Numbered from the stretch's first letter, positions 1-4,832 are shown. The stretch is DNA of 5,154 nucleotides from an uncultured Phascolarctobacterium sp. (GCA_949287345.1 CASEGD010000096.1:1-5154), one strand, 5' to 3'. Program-made: numbers and translations. Notes: a model not told the origin generated them from the sequence alone.

Positions 1-122
1 TTTGCAGTTTTCTTTGCTGCCGTTTCTTCTTTTTTATCGCCGCCGCAGCCGCCAAGTACGCCCGCAGCCATAGTCAAAGCCAATGCCGCAGCCAGGGCAC
101 GCATTTTTTTGGATAACATCAT
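1..122 (-). CDS. N-terminal part of a secreted lipoprotein, probably an ABC substrate-binding protein (cut by window edge)
   Basis: Only the first 40 codons are inside the window. They encode a typical lipoprotein signal peptide: a positively charged start (two Lys and an Arg in residues 5-8), an Ala/Leu-rich hydrophobic core, and a lipobox VLGGC with the lipidated Cys at residue 26. A Gly/Lys/Glu-rich linker follows. The protein should therefore be anchored to the outer face of the cytoplasmic membrane. Two adjacent ATGs (117-122) can serve as start. An AGGGAAGGA Shine-Dalgarno lies at 134-142, with a slightly long gap of 11 nt to the first ATG. The gene follows the substrate-binding protein gene by 46 nt with no terminator between, so the two are probably co-transcribed. 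A second binding lipoprotein is the likeliest identity, inferred only from context and signal peptide. Confidence 0.75.
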   Translation of the reverse strand, partial: MMLSKKMRALAAALALTMAAGVLGGCGGDKKEETAAKKTA

Positions 123-168
123 TATCAGTTCAGTCCTTCCCTATGGTAAACTTTTGCATTTAATGCGG

Positions 169-1167
169 TTATTTTACAACTTCCGCATTTTGCAGCACGT
201 CCTGCGGGATGGTTATGCCAAGGCGTTTTGCGCCCGCTTCGTTAACGACGGTTTTAAACTGCTTCTGAGTCTGAATTGCCATCTCTGCCGGTTTGGCTTC
301 GCCTTTTAAAATTTGAGCTGCCATCTCGCCGGTTTCCTTACCCAGCTGGTAGTAATCAATACCCAGCGTTGCAAGACCGCCCGCCTTTACCTGGCCTTCT
401 TCGCCGCAGATAACCGCAAGCCCTGCGTTATCCGTAACGGAAACCAAAGTCGGAATAGAAGATGCAAGAACATTGTCAGTAGGCACGTAAACCACGTCAA
501 CCTTCCCTACAAGGCTCTGCGCTGCCTGCTGAATATCGTTTACCGTAGAAACCGTTGCTTCCACAACATTGACGCCCCGTTCAGCAGCCGCTTTTTTCAT
601 AATTTCAACCTGCATTTGAGAATTTACTTCGCTGGAGCAATAAATAGTACCGATGGTTTTAGCGTCAGGCACAATCTTAAGCAGCAAATCAACCTGTTCC
701 TTAATCGGGTTCATATCGCTGGTGCCGGTAACGTTAGCGCCCGGTTTTTCATTGCTTACAACAAGTTTGGCCGCTTCATAATCCGTAACAGCGGTTGCCA
801 CAATGGGGATATCCTTCGTGGCGTTGGCCATAACCTGCGCTGCCGGTGTCGCGATAGCACAAATTAAGTCCACCTTGTTGTTGACAAAACGGTGGGCAAT
901 GTTCTGTAAATTGCTCTGGTCTGCCTGCGCGTTCTGTCTGTCGAAAGCAATATTCTCGTTTTCTTTGAAGCCTTTATCCGCCAGGCCGTCTACAAAGCCT
1001 TTGTTGGCGGCGTCAAGCGCACTGTGTTCTACCAGTTGTACAATGCCTACGTTTAACTGCGCTTTACTTCCTGCTTCCTGTTTTTCGCCGCCGCAACCCG
1101 CCAGAAGCCCCAATGCCAAAAGCAAGGCTGCGCCTGCAGCAAATTTTTTCAAACTTCTTTTTTTCAT
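169..1167 (-). CDS. ABC transporter substrate-binding lipoprotein, PF04392 (ABC_sub_bind / TrpX-like) family
   Basis: A 332-residue periplasmic-binding-fold lipoprotein that should capture a solute outside the membrane and deliver it to an ABC permease. The signal peptide has a Lys/Arg-rich start, a Leu/Ala core and a canonical LAGC lipobox with Cys25. The mature part starts with VGIVQLVEHSALD and carries the family pattern: QNAQAD, ATPAAQVMA, PIVATAVTDYEAAKLV, GTSDMNP, and GIDYYQLGKETGEMAAQILKGE near the C-terminus. Length matches the family. The start is set at 1165-1167 because GGAAGGAT (1175-1182) sits 8 nt upstream. The more upstream ATGs at 1206 and 1176 have no usable ribosome site, and the second lies directly against it. 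Streptococcal TrpX relatives serve tryptophan uptake, but the substrate here cannot be told. No permease or ATPase gene is visible; they may lie past the left edge. Confidence 0.92.
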   Translation of the reverse strand: MKKRSLKKFAAGAALLLALGLLAGCGGEKQEAGSKAQLNVGIVQLVEHSALDAANKGFVDGLADKGFKENENIAFDRQNAQADQSNLQNIAHRFVNNKVDLICAIATPAAQVMANATKDIPIVATAVTDYEAAKLVVSNEKPGANVTGTSDMNPIKEQVDLLLKIVPDAKTIGTIYCSSEVNSQMQVEIMKKAAAERGVNVVEATVSTVNDIQQAAQSLVGKVDVVYVPTDNVLASSIPTLVSVTDNAGLAVICGEEGQVKAGGLATLGIDYYQLGKETGEMAAQILKGEAKPAEMAIQTQKQFKTVVNEAGAKRLGITIPQDVLQNAEVVK

Positions 1168-1174
1168 AATATCC

Positions 1175-1182
1175 ATCCTTCC
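1175..1182 (-). promoter_or_regulatory. Ribosome binding site that decides the start of the substrate-binding protein
   Basis: Read on the minus strand this is GGAAGGAT, 8 nt before the ATG at 1167. It overlaps the alternative ATG at 1174-1176, so that codon cannot be used with this site. This fixes a 332-residue product with a normal-length signal peptide. Confidence 0.75.
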
Positions 1183-1232
1183 ATTCTGCAAAATACCCCT
1201 CAACAAAAAACAATACTACTATTTTATCATCT

Positions 1233-1261
1233 ATTTTACCATTTATCCGCGTAAAAAACAA
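1233..1261 (-). promoter_or_regulatory. Sigma-A promoter of the substrate-binding protein unit
   Basis: On the minus strand: -35 TTGTTT (1256-1261), a 17-nt spacer, and -10 TAAAAT (1233-1238) preceded by an extended -10 TG (TGG-TAAAAT). An A/T-rich stretch upstream (about 1265-1290) could act as an UP element. Transcription would start near 1226 and leave a leader of about 58 nt, too short for a T-box or large riboswitch. Predicted from consensus only. Confidence 0.6.
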
Positions 1262-1367
1262 ACTCCATTAAACAAATTTTTTAAATTTTCTGCCAATTAG
1301 TGGGCGATTGTATACGTTTTGAGGACAATTCTATAAAAATAGCCCTTCAAAATAAATTTGATACAGA

Positions 1368-1396
1368 TTGACAGCTTTTTATTTATCCTGCATAAT
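1368..1396 (+). promoter_or_regulatory. Strong sigma-A promoter of the small toxin-like gene
   Basis: A perfect -35 TTGACA (1368-1373), a 17-nt spacer and a -10 CATAAT (1391-1396, 5 of 6 consensus). The start of transcription is expected around 1402-1404. That gives a 5' leader of about 35 nt before the TTG start codon and a transcript of roughly 175 nt to the terminator. This is the best consensus promoter in the window, although no gene of ordinary size follows it. Confidence 0.8.
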
Positions 1397-1409
1397 AGAA
1401 AAGCCATGA

Positions 1410-1429
1410 CTCTTTCCGGCTGGAAGGAG
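1410..1429 (+). promoter_or_regulatory. 5' leader hairpin that sequesters the toxin Shine-Dalgarno
   Basis: CTCTTTCC (1410-1417) can pair with GGAAGGAG (1422-1429) across a GGCT tetraloop. All 8 positions pair, one of them U-G (1413 with 1426). The 3' arm is the Shine-Dalgarno sequence itself, so the folded mRNA would hide the ribosome site. Such occlusion is a known feature of type I toxin mRNAs, including the 5' stem-loop of pAD1 RNA I. The pairing is seen directly; the regulatory role is inferred. Confidence 0.65.
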
Positions 1430-1432
1430 GTG
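1424..1432 (+). promoter_or_regulatory. Near-perfect Shine-Dalgarno setting a TTG start
   Basis: AAGGAGGTG complements the 16S rRNA 3' end almost fully and ends 5 nt before TTG at 1438-1440 (7 nt counted from AAGGAGG). The site makes a convincing case for the rare start codon, since no in-frame ATG or GTG exists upstream before the promoter. Confidence 0.75.
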
Positions 1433-1461
1433 CACAATTGAGTGATAGTTTCTATTCTTTC
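1430..1461 (+). repeat. Direct repeat copy 1, over the toxin start codon
   Basis: GTGCACAATTG (1430-1440) followed, after a less conserved stretch, by TTTCTATTC (1449-1457) and TTTC. It matches copy 2 at 1584-1617, in the same orientation, at 27 of 32 positions with one 2-nt gap. The 11-bp core consists of two abutting palindromes, GTGCAC and CAATTG, that share one C. The copy spans the Shine-Dalgarno end, start codon and first seven codons of the toxin frame. Confidence 0.85.
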
Positions 1462-1527
1462 ATTATATCTGTCGCAGCAAGTATAGCCGGCTACTATATT
1501 TGCAAGTGGCTGGACAGATATATGTAA
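1438..1527 (+). CDS. 29-residue hydrophobic peptide, Fst/Ldr-like type I toxin candidate
   Basis: The frame opens with TTG (read as Met) and encodes 29 residues: a short polar start (SDS), one predicted membrane helix at about residues 5-22, then a polar tail KWLDRYM. The core ISVAASIAGYYICKWLDR resembles in layout the Fst-superfamily toxins of Gram-positive bacteria, which have a hydrophobic helix, a Gly in its middle and a Trp-Leu-(Asp/Ser)-Arg-like end. It lacks the Pro of their IAP motif. Such peptides act at the cytoplasmic membrane and are held off by a small antisense RNA. The gene has its own strong promoter, a hidden Shine-Dalgarno, a terminator 21 nt after the stop, and a facing small-RNA promoter that shares the terminator. 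The function is inferred from size, hydropathy and locus architecture. A harmless small membrane protein remains possible. Confidence 0.72.
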   Translation: MSDSFYSFIISVAASIAGYYICKWLDRYM

Positions 1528-1543
1528 TCACGGTCAGCACATA

Positions 1544-1575
1544 AAAAACCCGGGAGCGGCCACTCCCGGGTTTTT
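1544..1575. terminator. Bidirectional intrinsic terminator shared by toxin mRNA, antitoxin RNA and the catabolic operon
   Basis: CCCGGGAG (1549-1556) pairs perfectly with CTCCCGGG (1563-1570) around a CGGCCA loop. The stem is flanked by an A-run (1543-1548) and a T-run (1571-1575, then CTTTT), so it extends to 13 bp and gives a U-tract in either direction. On the plus strand it ends the toxin transcript. On the minus strand it ends the facing small RNA, and it is the only terminator visible downstream of the regulator gene, about 108 nt past its stop. Confidence 0.93.
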
Positions 1576-1622
1576 CTTTTGATGTGCACAATTGGGCGAC
1601 ATCTTTTCTATTCCTTCTTCGT
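1545..1622 (-). ncRNA. Putative antitoxin RNA (RNA II-like), about 75-80 nt
   Basis: The boundaries are inferred: 5' end about 7 nt downstream of the minus-strand -10 box (1629-1634), 3' end at the shared terminator. The 5' part (1617 to 1584) is the complement of repeat copy 2 and can therefore base-pair in trans with the toxin mRNA over its start codon (1430-1461). The 3' part is exactly complementary to the toxin mRNA terminator because both cross the same DNA. Of the five substitutions between repeat copies, three leave G-U pairs, so about 30 of 32 positions can still pair. Size, convergent orientation, shared terminator and repeat-based pairing match RNA II of the pAD1 par locus. I see no Shine-Dalgarno plus frame in it, so a coding role is unlikely. 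Confidence 0.68.
1584..1617 (+). repeat. Direct repeat copy 2, inside the antitoxin RNA
   Basis: GTGCACAATTG at 1584-1594 and TTTCTATTC at 1605-1613 repeat copy 1 with a 2-nt insertion between the blocks. It lies beyond the terminator, so it is absent from the toxin mRNA and present in antisense form in the facing RNA. Here the bases before it do not form a Shine-Dalgarno, so its TTG is not a translation start. Confidence 0.85.
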
Positions 1623-1639
1623 GCTTTTATTATAGCACG
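1620..1639. repeat. Inverted repeat CGTGCT/AGCACG around the antitoxin -10 box
   Basis: CGTGCT (1620-1625) and AGCACG (1634-1639) are perfect inverted copies separated by 8 bp. The pair encloses the minus-strand -10 hexamer (1629-1634). It has no following T-run in either direction, so it is not a terminator. It could be an operator over the small-RNA promoter or chance. Confidence 0.5.
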
Positions 1640-1657
1640 GGTTATTTAGAAAAGCAA
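1629..1657 (-). promoter_or_regulatory. Extended -10 promoter of the antitoxin RNA
   Basis: On the minus strand: perfect -10 TATAAT (1629-1634) with an extended TG (TGC-TATAAT), a 17-nt spacer, and a weak -35 TTGCTT (1652-1657). It lies 20 bp past the regulator stop codon and points at the toxin gene. Transcription should begin near 1622. Confidence 0.72.
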
Positions 1658-1677
1658 ACATTAAAAACTTTGTGTTT

Positions 1678-2589
1678 TCATCCCTGCAATACTTTGCGGG
1701 CTATGTCTTCGGTTACGATGAGGTGCGTTACAAGGCCGGTGCGCAATGCGCCAAGCACGGCTTTGCTGCCCGCCGTCAGCCCGATGGCTATTACTTTTGG
1801 CGTTTGCCCCAGCGTTTTCAGCGGTATGCGCACGGCAAAGTCGCCTGCGCCGCTGATAAATTCGCCGCGTACATTAAAATAGTACGATAAGAGACTGCCA
1901 ACTGCCTGCTGGCGTTCCAGCGCGTCCTCAAAACGCAGCGCCGTTGCTTCGTCCGGCACGCTCGGATAAGCACGTATTTCTGCCAGCGCCGCCGTCGCTG
2001 TCTGCCACAGCTGCGCCGCCTGCTTAAAGTTTTCCGTGCTTTCAACGGCGTCGCGTGCCTCGCTGCTGTCGGGGAAGGCTTCCACATCCAGCCAGAAGGC
2101 TTCGCGCCCGCTGCCAGCCAGAAGCTGCGACAGTTCGTTTACACGGTAACCGCGGTTAGGTATCGCCGTTTTGCCGATAAGCGGAAAAATTTTGCCAATG
2201 CCCTTCATGCCGCCGTCCAATGCCATTTTGGCAGCCACTTCGCCAAGCGTGTAGCCCCAGCCAAGTCCGACGGCTTTTTCGCTGCGCAGCACTTCTTCCA
2301 GATACACGGCGCTGTGGCGCAAAAGTTCATCACGCGGGGCGTTGGGCAGAACAATGCCGCCTTTAATGCCAAAACGCTGCCCCAAAAGTTTTAACAGTTC
2401 TGCATCGCCTGCAGCCGGTGGACGGATTTCGATATGGACAATGCCTGCTTCGCGCGCGTGCGCCAGCATTTTGCTGACCTGCGGGCGCGATACGCCGATT
2501 TTTGCCGCCACTTGTGCCTGCGTCAGCCCGTCTTCATAATAAAGGCGCGCCACCTGCACCAGTGCGGCAAGTTCTTTATCGGTCAGCAA
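1678..2589 (-). CDS. SorC/LsrR-family (DeoR-like) transcriptional regulator of sugar catabolism
   Basis: A 303-residue cytoplasmic DNA-binding regulator. The N-terminal winged helix-turn-helix spans roughly residues 8-55, with the motif LTQAQVAAKIGVSRPQVSKML. The rest is the SorC sugar-binding domain (PF04198), recognisable by GLGWGYTL at residues 108-115, GRE-type effector-pocket segments in the middle, and the closing pattern SKAVLGALRTGLVTHLIVTE. Family members such as LsrR, SorC and DeoR sense phosphorylated sugars or AI-2-phosphate and control the operon in which they sit. The start is TTG at 2587-2589, directly after the TAA of the upstream gene in the same frame. Only a weak GGAAGAAG precedes it, so translation is probably by reinitiation from the upstream gene. 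The operator is likely upstream of the operon, outside the window. As last gene of the operon it is probably autoregulated. Confidence 0.9.
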   Translation of the reverse strand: MLTDKELAALVQVARLYYEDGLTQAQVAAKIGVSRPQVSKMLAHAREAGIVHIEIRPPAAGDAELLKLLGQRFGIKGGIVLPNAPRDELLRHSAVYLEEVLRSEKAVGLGWGYTLGEVAAKMALDGGMKGIGKIFPLIGKTAIPNRGYRVNELSQLLAGSGREAFWLDVEAFPDSSEARDAVESTENFKQAAQLWQTATAALAEIRAYPSVPDEATALRFEDALERQQAVGSLLSYYFNVRGEFISGAGDFAVRIPLKTLGQTPKVIAIGLTAGSKAVLGALRTGLVTHLIVTEDIARKVLQG

Positions 2590-2907
2590 TTATTTTACTT
2601 CTTCCATTAATTCCATCAAAATGCCGTCCTTCATGATAAAGGCGATGCGGGTATGTTCGTCTGCCATCCACGGTTCTACAACCACACGGTTGGCTTTCAG
2701 CTGCTCATCCATGTCGTCTACCATAAAGGCAACGTGTACCATGGTTTGCAGTTCCTGCGGCAGCGGGGTGTCTTTTTCAAAGCGCAGGTATTCAATGCCG
2801 AACTCATTGGTTTCAGGCGGCACGATATGCGTTTTAATGCCTTCGGCGTAAATGCTGCCTTCCATTACTTTATCGGTCGGTACACCAACGTGTACATATT
2901 TTTTCAT
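2590..2907 (-). CDS. Small VOC-fold (glyoxalase-like) protein, possible isomerase/lyase of the operon
   Basis: A 105-residue protein with the two-module beta-alpha-beta-beta-beta pattern of the vicinal oxygen chelate superfamily. His6 (YVHVG), Glu39 (GIEYLRF), His58 (MVHVAFMV) and Glu99 (ILMELMEE) fall at the positions of the four VOC metal ligands (H/E/H/E), so a metal-dependent enzyme is likely. VOC enzymes carry out isomerisation, epimerisation, lyase or dioxygenase steps on hydroxy- or oxo-compounds. No strong Shine-Dalgarno doubt: AAGGAGG (2916-2922), inside the end of the preceding gene, lies 8 nt before the ATG, and only 3 nt separate the two genes. Its place beside an LsrF-like enzyme suggests a step on the same phosphorylated intermediate, possibly the one done by LsrG in AI-2 breakdown. 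That assignment is inference. Confidence 0.8.
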   Translation of the reverse strand: MKKYVHVGVPTDKVMEGSIYAEGIKTHIVPPETNEFGIEYLRFEKDTPLPQELQTMVHVAFMVDDMDEQLKANRVVVEPWMADEHTRIAFIMKDGILMELMEEVK

Positions 2908-2910
2908 CCG

Positions 2911-3786
2911 TCAGTCCTCCTTCATCAGCTGGTAAGCTTTATAGGCTTCTTCAGGTTTGGCACCTTCGTGGATAACCATGCGGATAGCCTTCAGCATGGC
3001 AACCGGGCTTTCGGCCTGCAGTACGTTACGACCCATGTCTACGCCGGCAGCGCCCTCGCTGATGGCACGGTAAGCCATTTGCAGCGCGTCAAGCTCCGGC
3101 ACTTTTTTGCCGCCCGCGATAACGATAGGTACCGGGCAGGCTGCGGTAATCTGCTCAAAGTTTTCGCAGTAGTAGGTTTTAATAATATGCGCGCCGAGCT
3201 CTGAAAGCAGGCGGGTTGCCAGTGCAAAGTAGCGCGTGGTGCGTTCCATTTCCTTGCCGACGGCAACAACGCCCAGCACGGGGATGCCGTAACGCTCGCC
3301 TGCATCGACGGTGCGCACTAAATTGTTCAGCGAACCAAGCTCGCCGTCCGCACCGACAAAGCACTGCACCGCCATGCAGGAGGCGTTCATGCGGATAGCG
3401 TCTTCAATACCGACGCCGATAACGCCGTGGCTCATGTCATTCTTTAGTACGGAATTATCAGCCGTGCAGCGCAGGGCAATCGCCTTGCGGCAATCGGGCG
3501 GTACGCAGGCACGCAGCGCGCCGCGCGTCGCCATCAGGCAGTCCGCATATTCCATCAGCTGCGGAATCACCAGGTCAAGTCGTTCCAATCCGGCGGTGCT
3601 GCCCATAATATAGCCGTGGTCAAAAGCCAGCATAATGGTGCGGCCGTCAGCGGCAAAAATCTGCGACAGCCTTGTTTTCATGCCCCATTCGGCGTGGCCC
3701 ATGCCCTTAACGTGAAAGGTCTGCGCAGGCGGCTTAATGCCGATGCCGTAGTCCTTTGCGATAATGTTTCCTTCTTTATCTGCCAT
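2911..3786 (-). CDS. LsrF-like class I aldolase/thiolase (3-hydroxy-5-phosphonooxypentane-2,4-dione thiolase family)
   Basis: A 291-residue TIM-barrel Schiff-base enzyme of the DeoC/LacD/FbaB superfamily, equal in length to E. coli LsrF and alike along its whole length from memory. Shared features include the N-terminal WGMKTRLSQIF block (residues 34-44), MLAFDHGY (52-59), ATRGALR, the catalytic Lys203 in AHIIKTYY, the phosphate-binding stretch VIAGGKKVPE and GAAGVDMGRN. E. coli LsrF cleaves phosphorylated AI-2 with CoA to DHAP and acetyl-CoA; relatives act as aldolases on other ketose phosphates. The substrate here is unproven. An AAGGTG ribosome site overlaps the stop codon of the dhaK-like gene, 11 nt upstream, which implies coupled translation. 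The neighbouring kinase pair would supply a phosphorylated ketone. Confidence 0.88.
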   Translation of the reverse strand: MADKEGNIIAKDYGIGIKPPAQTFHVKGMGHAEWGMKTRLSQIFAADGRTIMLAFDHGYIMGSTAGLERLDLVIPQLMEYADCLMATRGALRACVPPDCRKAIALRCTADNSVLKNDMSHGVIGVGIEDAIRMNASCMAVQCFVGADGELGSLNNLVRTVDAGERYGIPVLGVVAVGKEMERTTRYFALATRLLSELGAHIIKTYYCENFEQITAACPVPIVIAGGKKVPELDALQMAYRAISEGAAGVDMGRNVLQAESPVAMLKAIRMVIHEGAKPEEAYKAYQLMKED

Positions 3787-3797
3787 AGCGTTTCACC

Positions 3798-4790
3798 TTA
3801 GTTTCTGTAATACGGGGTGCGGCACGGAGCGTTCCACAATTCGGTCAGTTCGTCGTCCATACGCGCAATAAACATCTGGAAGCCAGCGGTTTCCTGAACG
3901 GTCAGCAGTTCACCGACATGGCTTGCAACAACTTCAATGCCTTTTTCTGCAAGGTATTTGTGGCATTTGCGGTAAACAATCAGCTGTTCCATCAAAGTGG
4001 TTGCGCCGCTGCCATTGATGATAACCATCAGTTTTTCGCCGCTCTTAACGTCAAGGTCTTTCAAAAGTGCATCCATCATAATAACGGCGGTTTCGTCCGC
4101 GGATTTCATCGGCATGCTGCCACCGCCGCCTTCACCGTGCTGGCCCATGCCAACTTCCATCATGCCGTCTTCAATGTGGGCAATTTCCATGCCGGTTGCC
4201 GGATGGGTTGCGCCTACGCACGCAACAGCAATGGTTGCCATGTTATCGGCAAAACGCTGTGCAATTGCGGCAACTTCTTCAAGGGATTTGCCCTGAGCAG
4301 CTGCTGCACCGGCAATTTTGTACAGAGGGATGCAGCCTACCAGGCCGCGGCGGTCATCGGCGTTGGAACGCGGTGCATTGGCAACGTCCTCCTGAGTAAC
4401 AACTTTGGCAACATTGATGCCCAGCTTTTTAACCTGTTTCATCGTCAGGTTGCCGGTCAGCATATCACCGGCGTGGTTCAATACAACAAACAGTACGCCG
4501 TGGCCTTTGTCCGCCATTTTGATGGCTTCAACACAGGACTGCGGGCCGGGCGCAGCAAAAATATTGCCCGCAACGGAAATATCAATCATGCCCTCGCCGA
4601 CAAAGCCGCTGATAGCAGGCTCATGGCCGGTGCCGCCAAGGGTTACGATGGTAACGCGGTCAGCATCTTTTAATTTTTTGTTCACAACAAGGTTGCCTTC
4701 TTCCAGAGAAACAATGTCGGAATTGCTCAGCGCAAGACCTTCCAGAAGCTCCGCGGTTAAATTTTCAGGGTCATTGATAAATTTTTTCAT
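3798..4790 (-). CDS. dhaK: DhaK-like dihydroxyacetone/ketose kinase, substrate-binding subunit
   Basis: A 330-residue DhaK-family protein that binds a short hydroxyketone covalently and presents it to DhaL for phosphorylation. Key residues fall on the E. coli numbering: His56 in GGTGHEPA, Asp109 in NHAGD, and the substrate-binding His218 in GMGQHGEG. RRGLVGCIPLYKIAGAAA (about 147-164) is also typical. The protein differs from classical DhaK (about 356 residues): GGTGHE replaces GGGSGHE, and a Gly-rich GEGGGG replaces the usual GEPG after His218. These changes point to a side clade that may prefer a ketose other than dihydroxyacetone. The start at 4788-4790 is chosen because GGAGG (4799-4803) lies 8 nt upstream; the ATG at 4805 is part of that site. 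It lies 42 nt downstream of the dhaL-like gene, so the pair is probably one transcript. Confidence 0.9.
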   Translation of the reverse strand: MKKFINDPENLTAELLEGLALSNSDIVSLEEGNLVVNKKLKDADRVTIVTLGGTGHEPAISGFVGEGMIDISVAGNIFAAPGPQSCVEAIKMADKGHGVLFVVLNHAGDMLTGNLTMKQVKKLGINVAKVVTQEDVANAPRSNADDRRGLVGCIPLYKIAGAAAAQGKSLEEVAAIAQRFADNMATIAVACVGATHPATGMEIAHIEDGMMEVGMGQHGEGGGGSMPMKSADETAVIMMDALLKDLDVKSGEKLMVIINGSGATTLMEQLIVYRKCHKYLAEKGIEVVASHVGELLTVQETAGFQMFIARMDDELTELWNAPCRTPYYRN

Positions 4791-4798
4791 TCTTACAA

Positions 4799-4803
4799 CC
4801 TCC
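4799..4803 (-). promoter_or_regulatory. Ribosome binding site that decides the dhaK-like start
   Basis: GGAGG on the minus strand, 8 nt before ATG 4790. The longer alternative start at 4805 (ATGGAGG) overlaps this site and has none of its own, so the five extra residues are rejected. Confidence 0.75.
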
Positions 4804-4832
4804 ATTAAAATATTTTTGCAAACTTTCGTTGA

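Noticed and set aside
313..867. Plus-strand open frames opposite the substrate-binding protein
   Set aside because: Composition and lack of start signals fit shadows of the well-supported minus-strand gene.
1168..1232. T-box or riboswitch leader upstream of the TrpX-like gene
   Set aside because: The predicted leader is only about 58 nt, with no T-box bulge motif and no antiterminator-terminator pair.
1308..1337. Second plus-strand promoter, TTGTAT-18-TATAAA
   Set aside because: Weaker than the 1368-1396 promoter and in an A/T-rich stretch where such matches arise by chance; not needed to explain anything.
1430..1617. CRISPR-like repeat pair
   Set aside because: Only two imperfect copies, of which one lies in a coding start region and the other in the facing RNA; no array or cas gene.
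1620..1639. CGTGCT/AGCACG as a terminator of the regulator operon
   Set aside because: No U-tract follows it in either direction and the loop holds a perfect -10 box; the real terminator is at 1544-1575.
1592..1882. Plus-strand frame starting at the TTG of repeat copy 2, beginning MGDIF and superficially like the toxin start MSDSF
   Set aside because: The likeness comes from the direct repeat itself. There is no Shine-Dalgarno before it, it lies beyond the terminator, and it runs antisense into the regulator gene.
3918..4673. Long open plus-strand frame opposite the dhaK-like gene
   Set aside because: No Shine-Dalgarno or promoter, a His/Asn/Phe-rich composition typical of an antisense shadow, and the minus strand carries a clear DhaK with its catalytic residues.
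4791..4805. Longer start of the dhaK-like gene at the upstream ATG
   Set aside because: That ATG is fused to the GGAGG that serves the ATG at 4790, and the shorter start puts His56, Asp109 and His218 on the family numbering.
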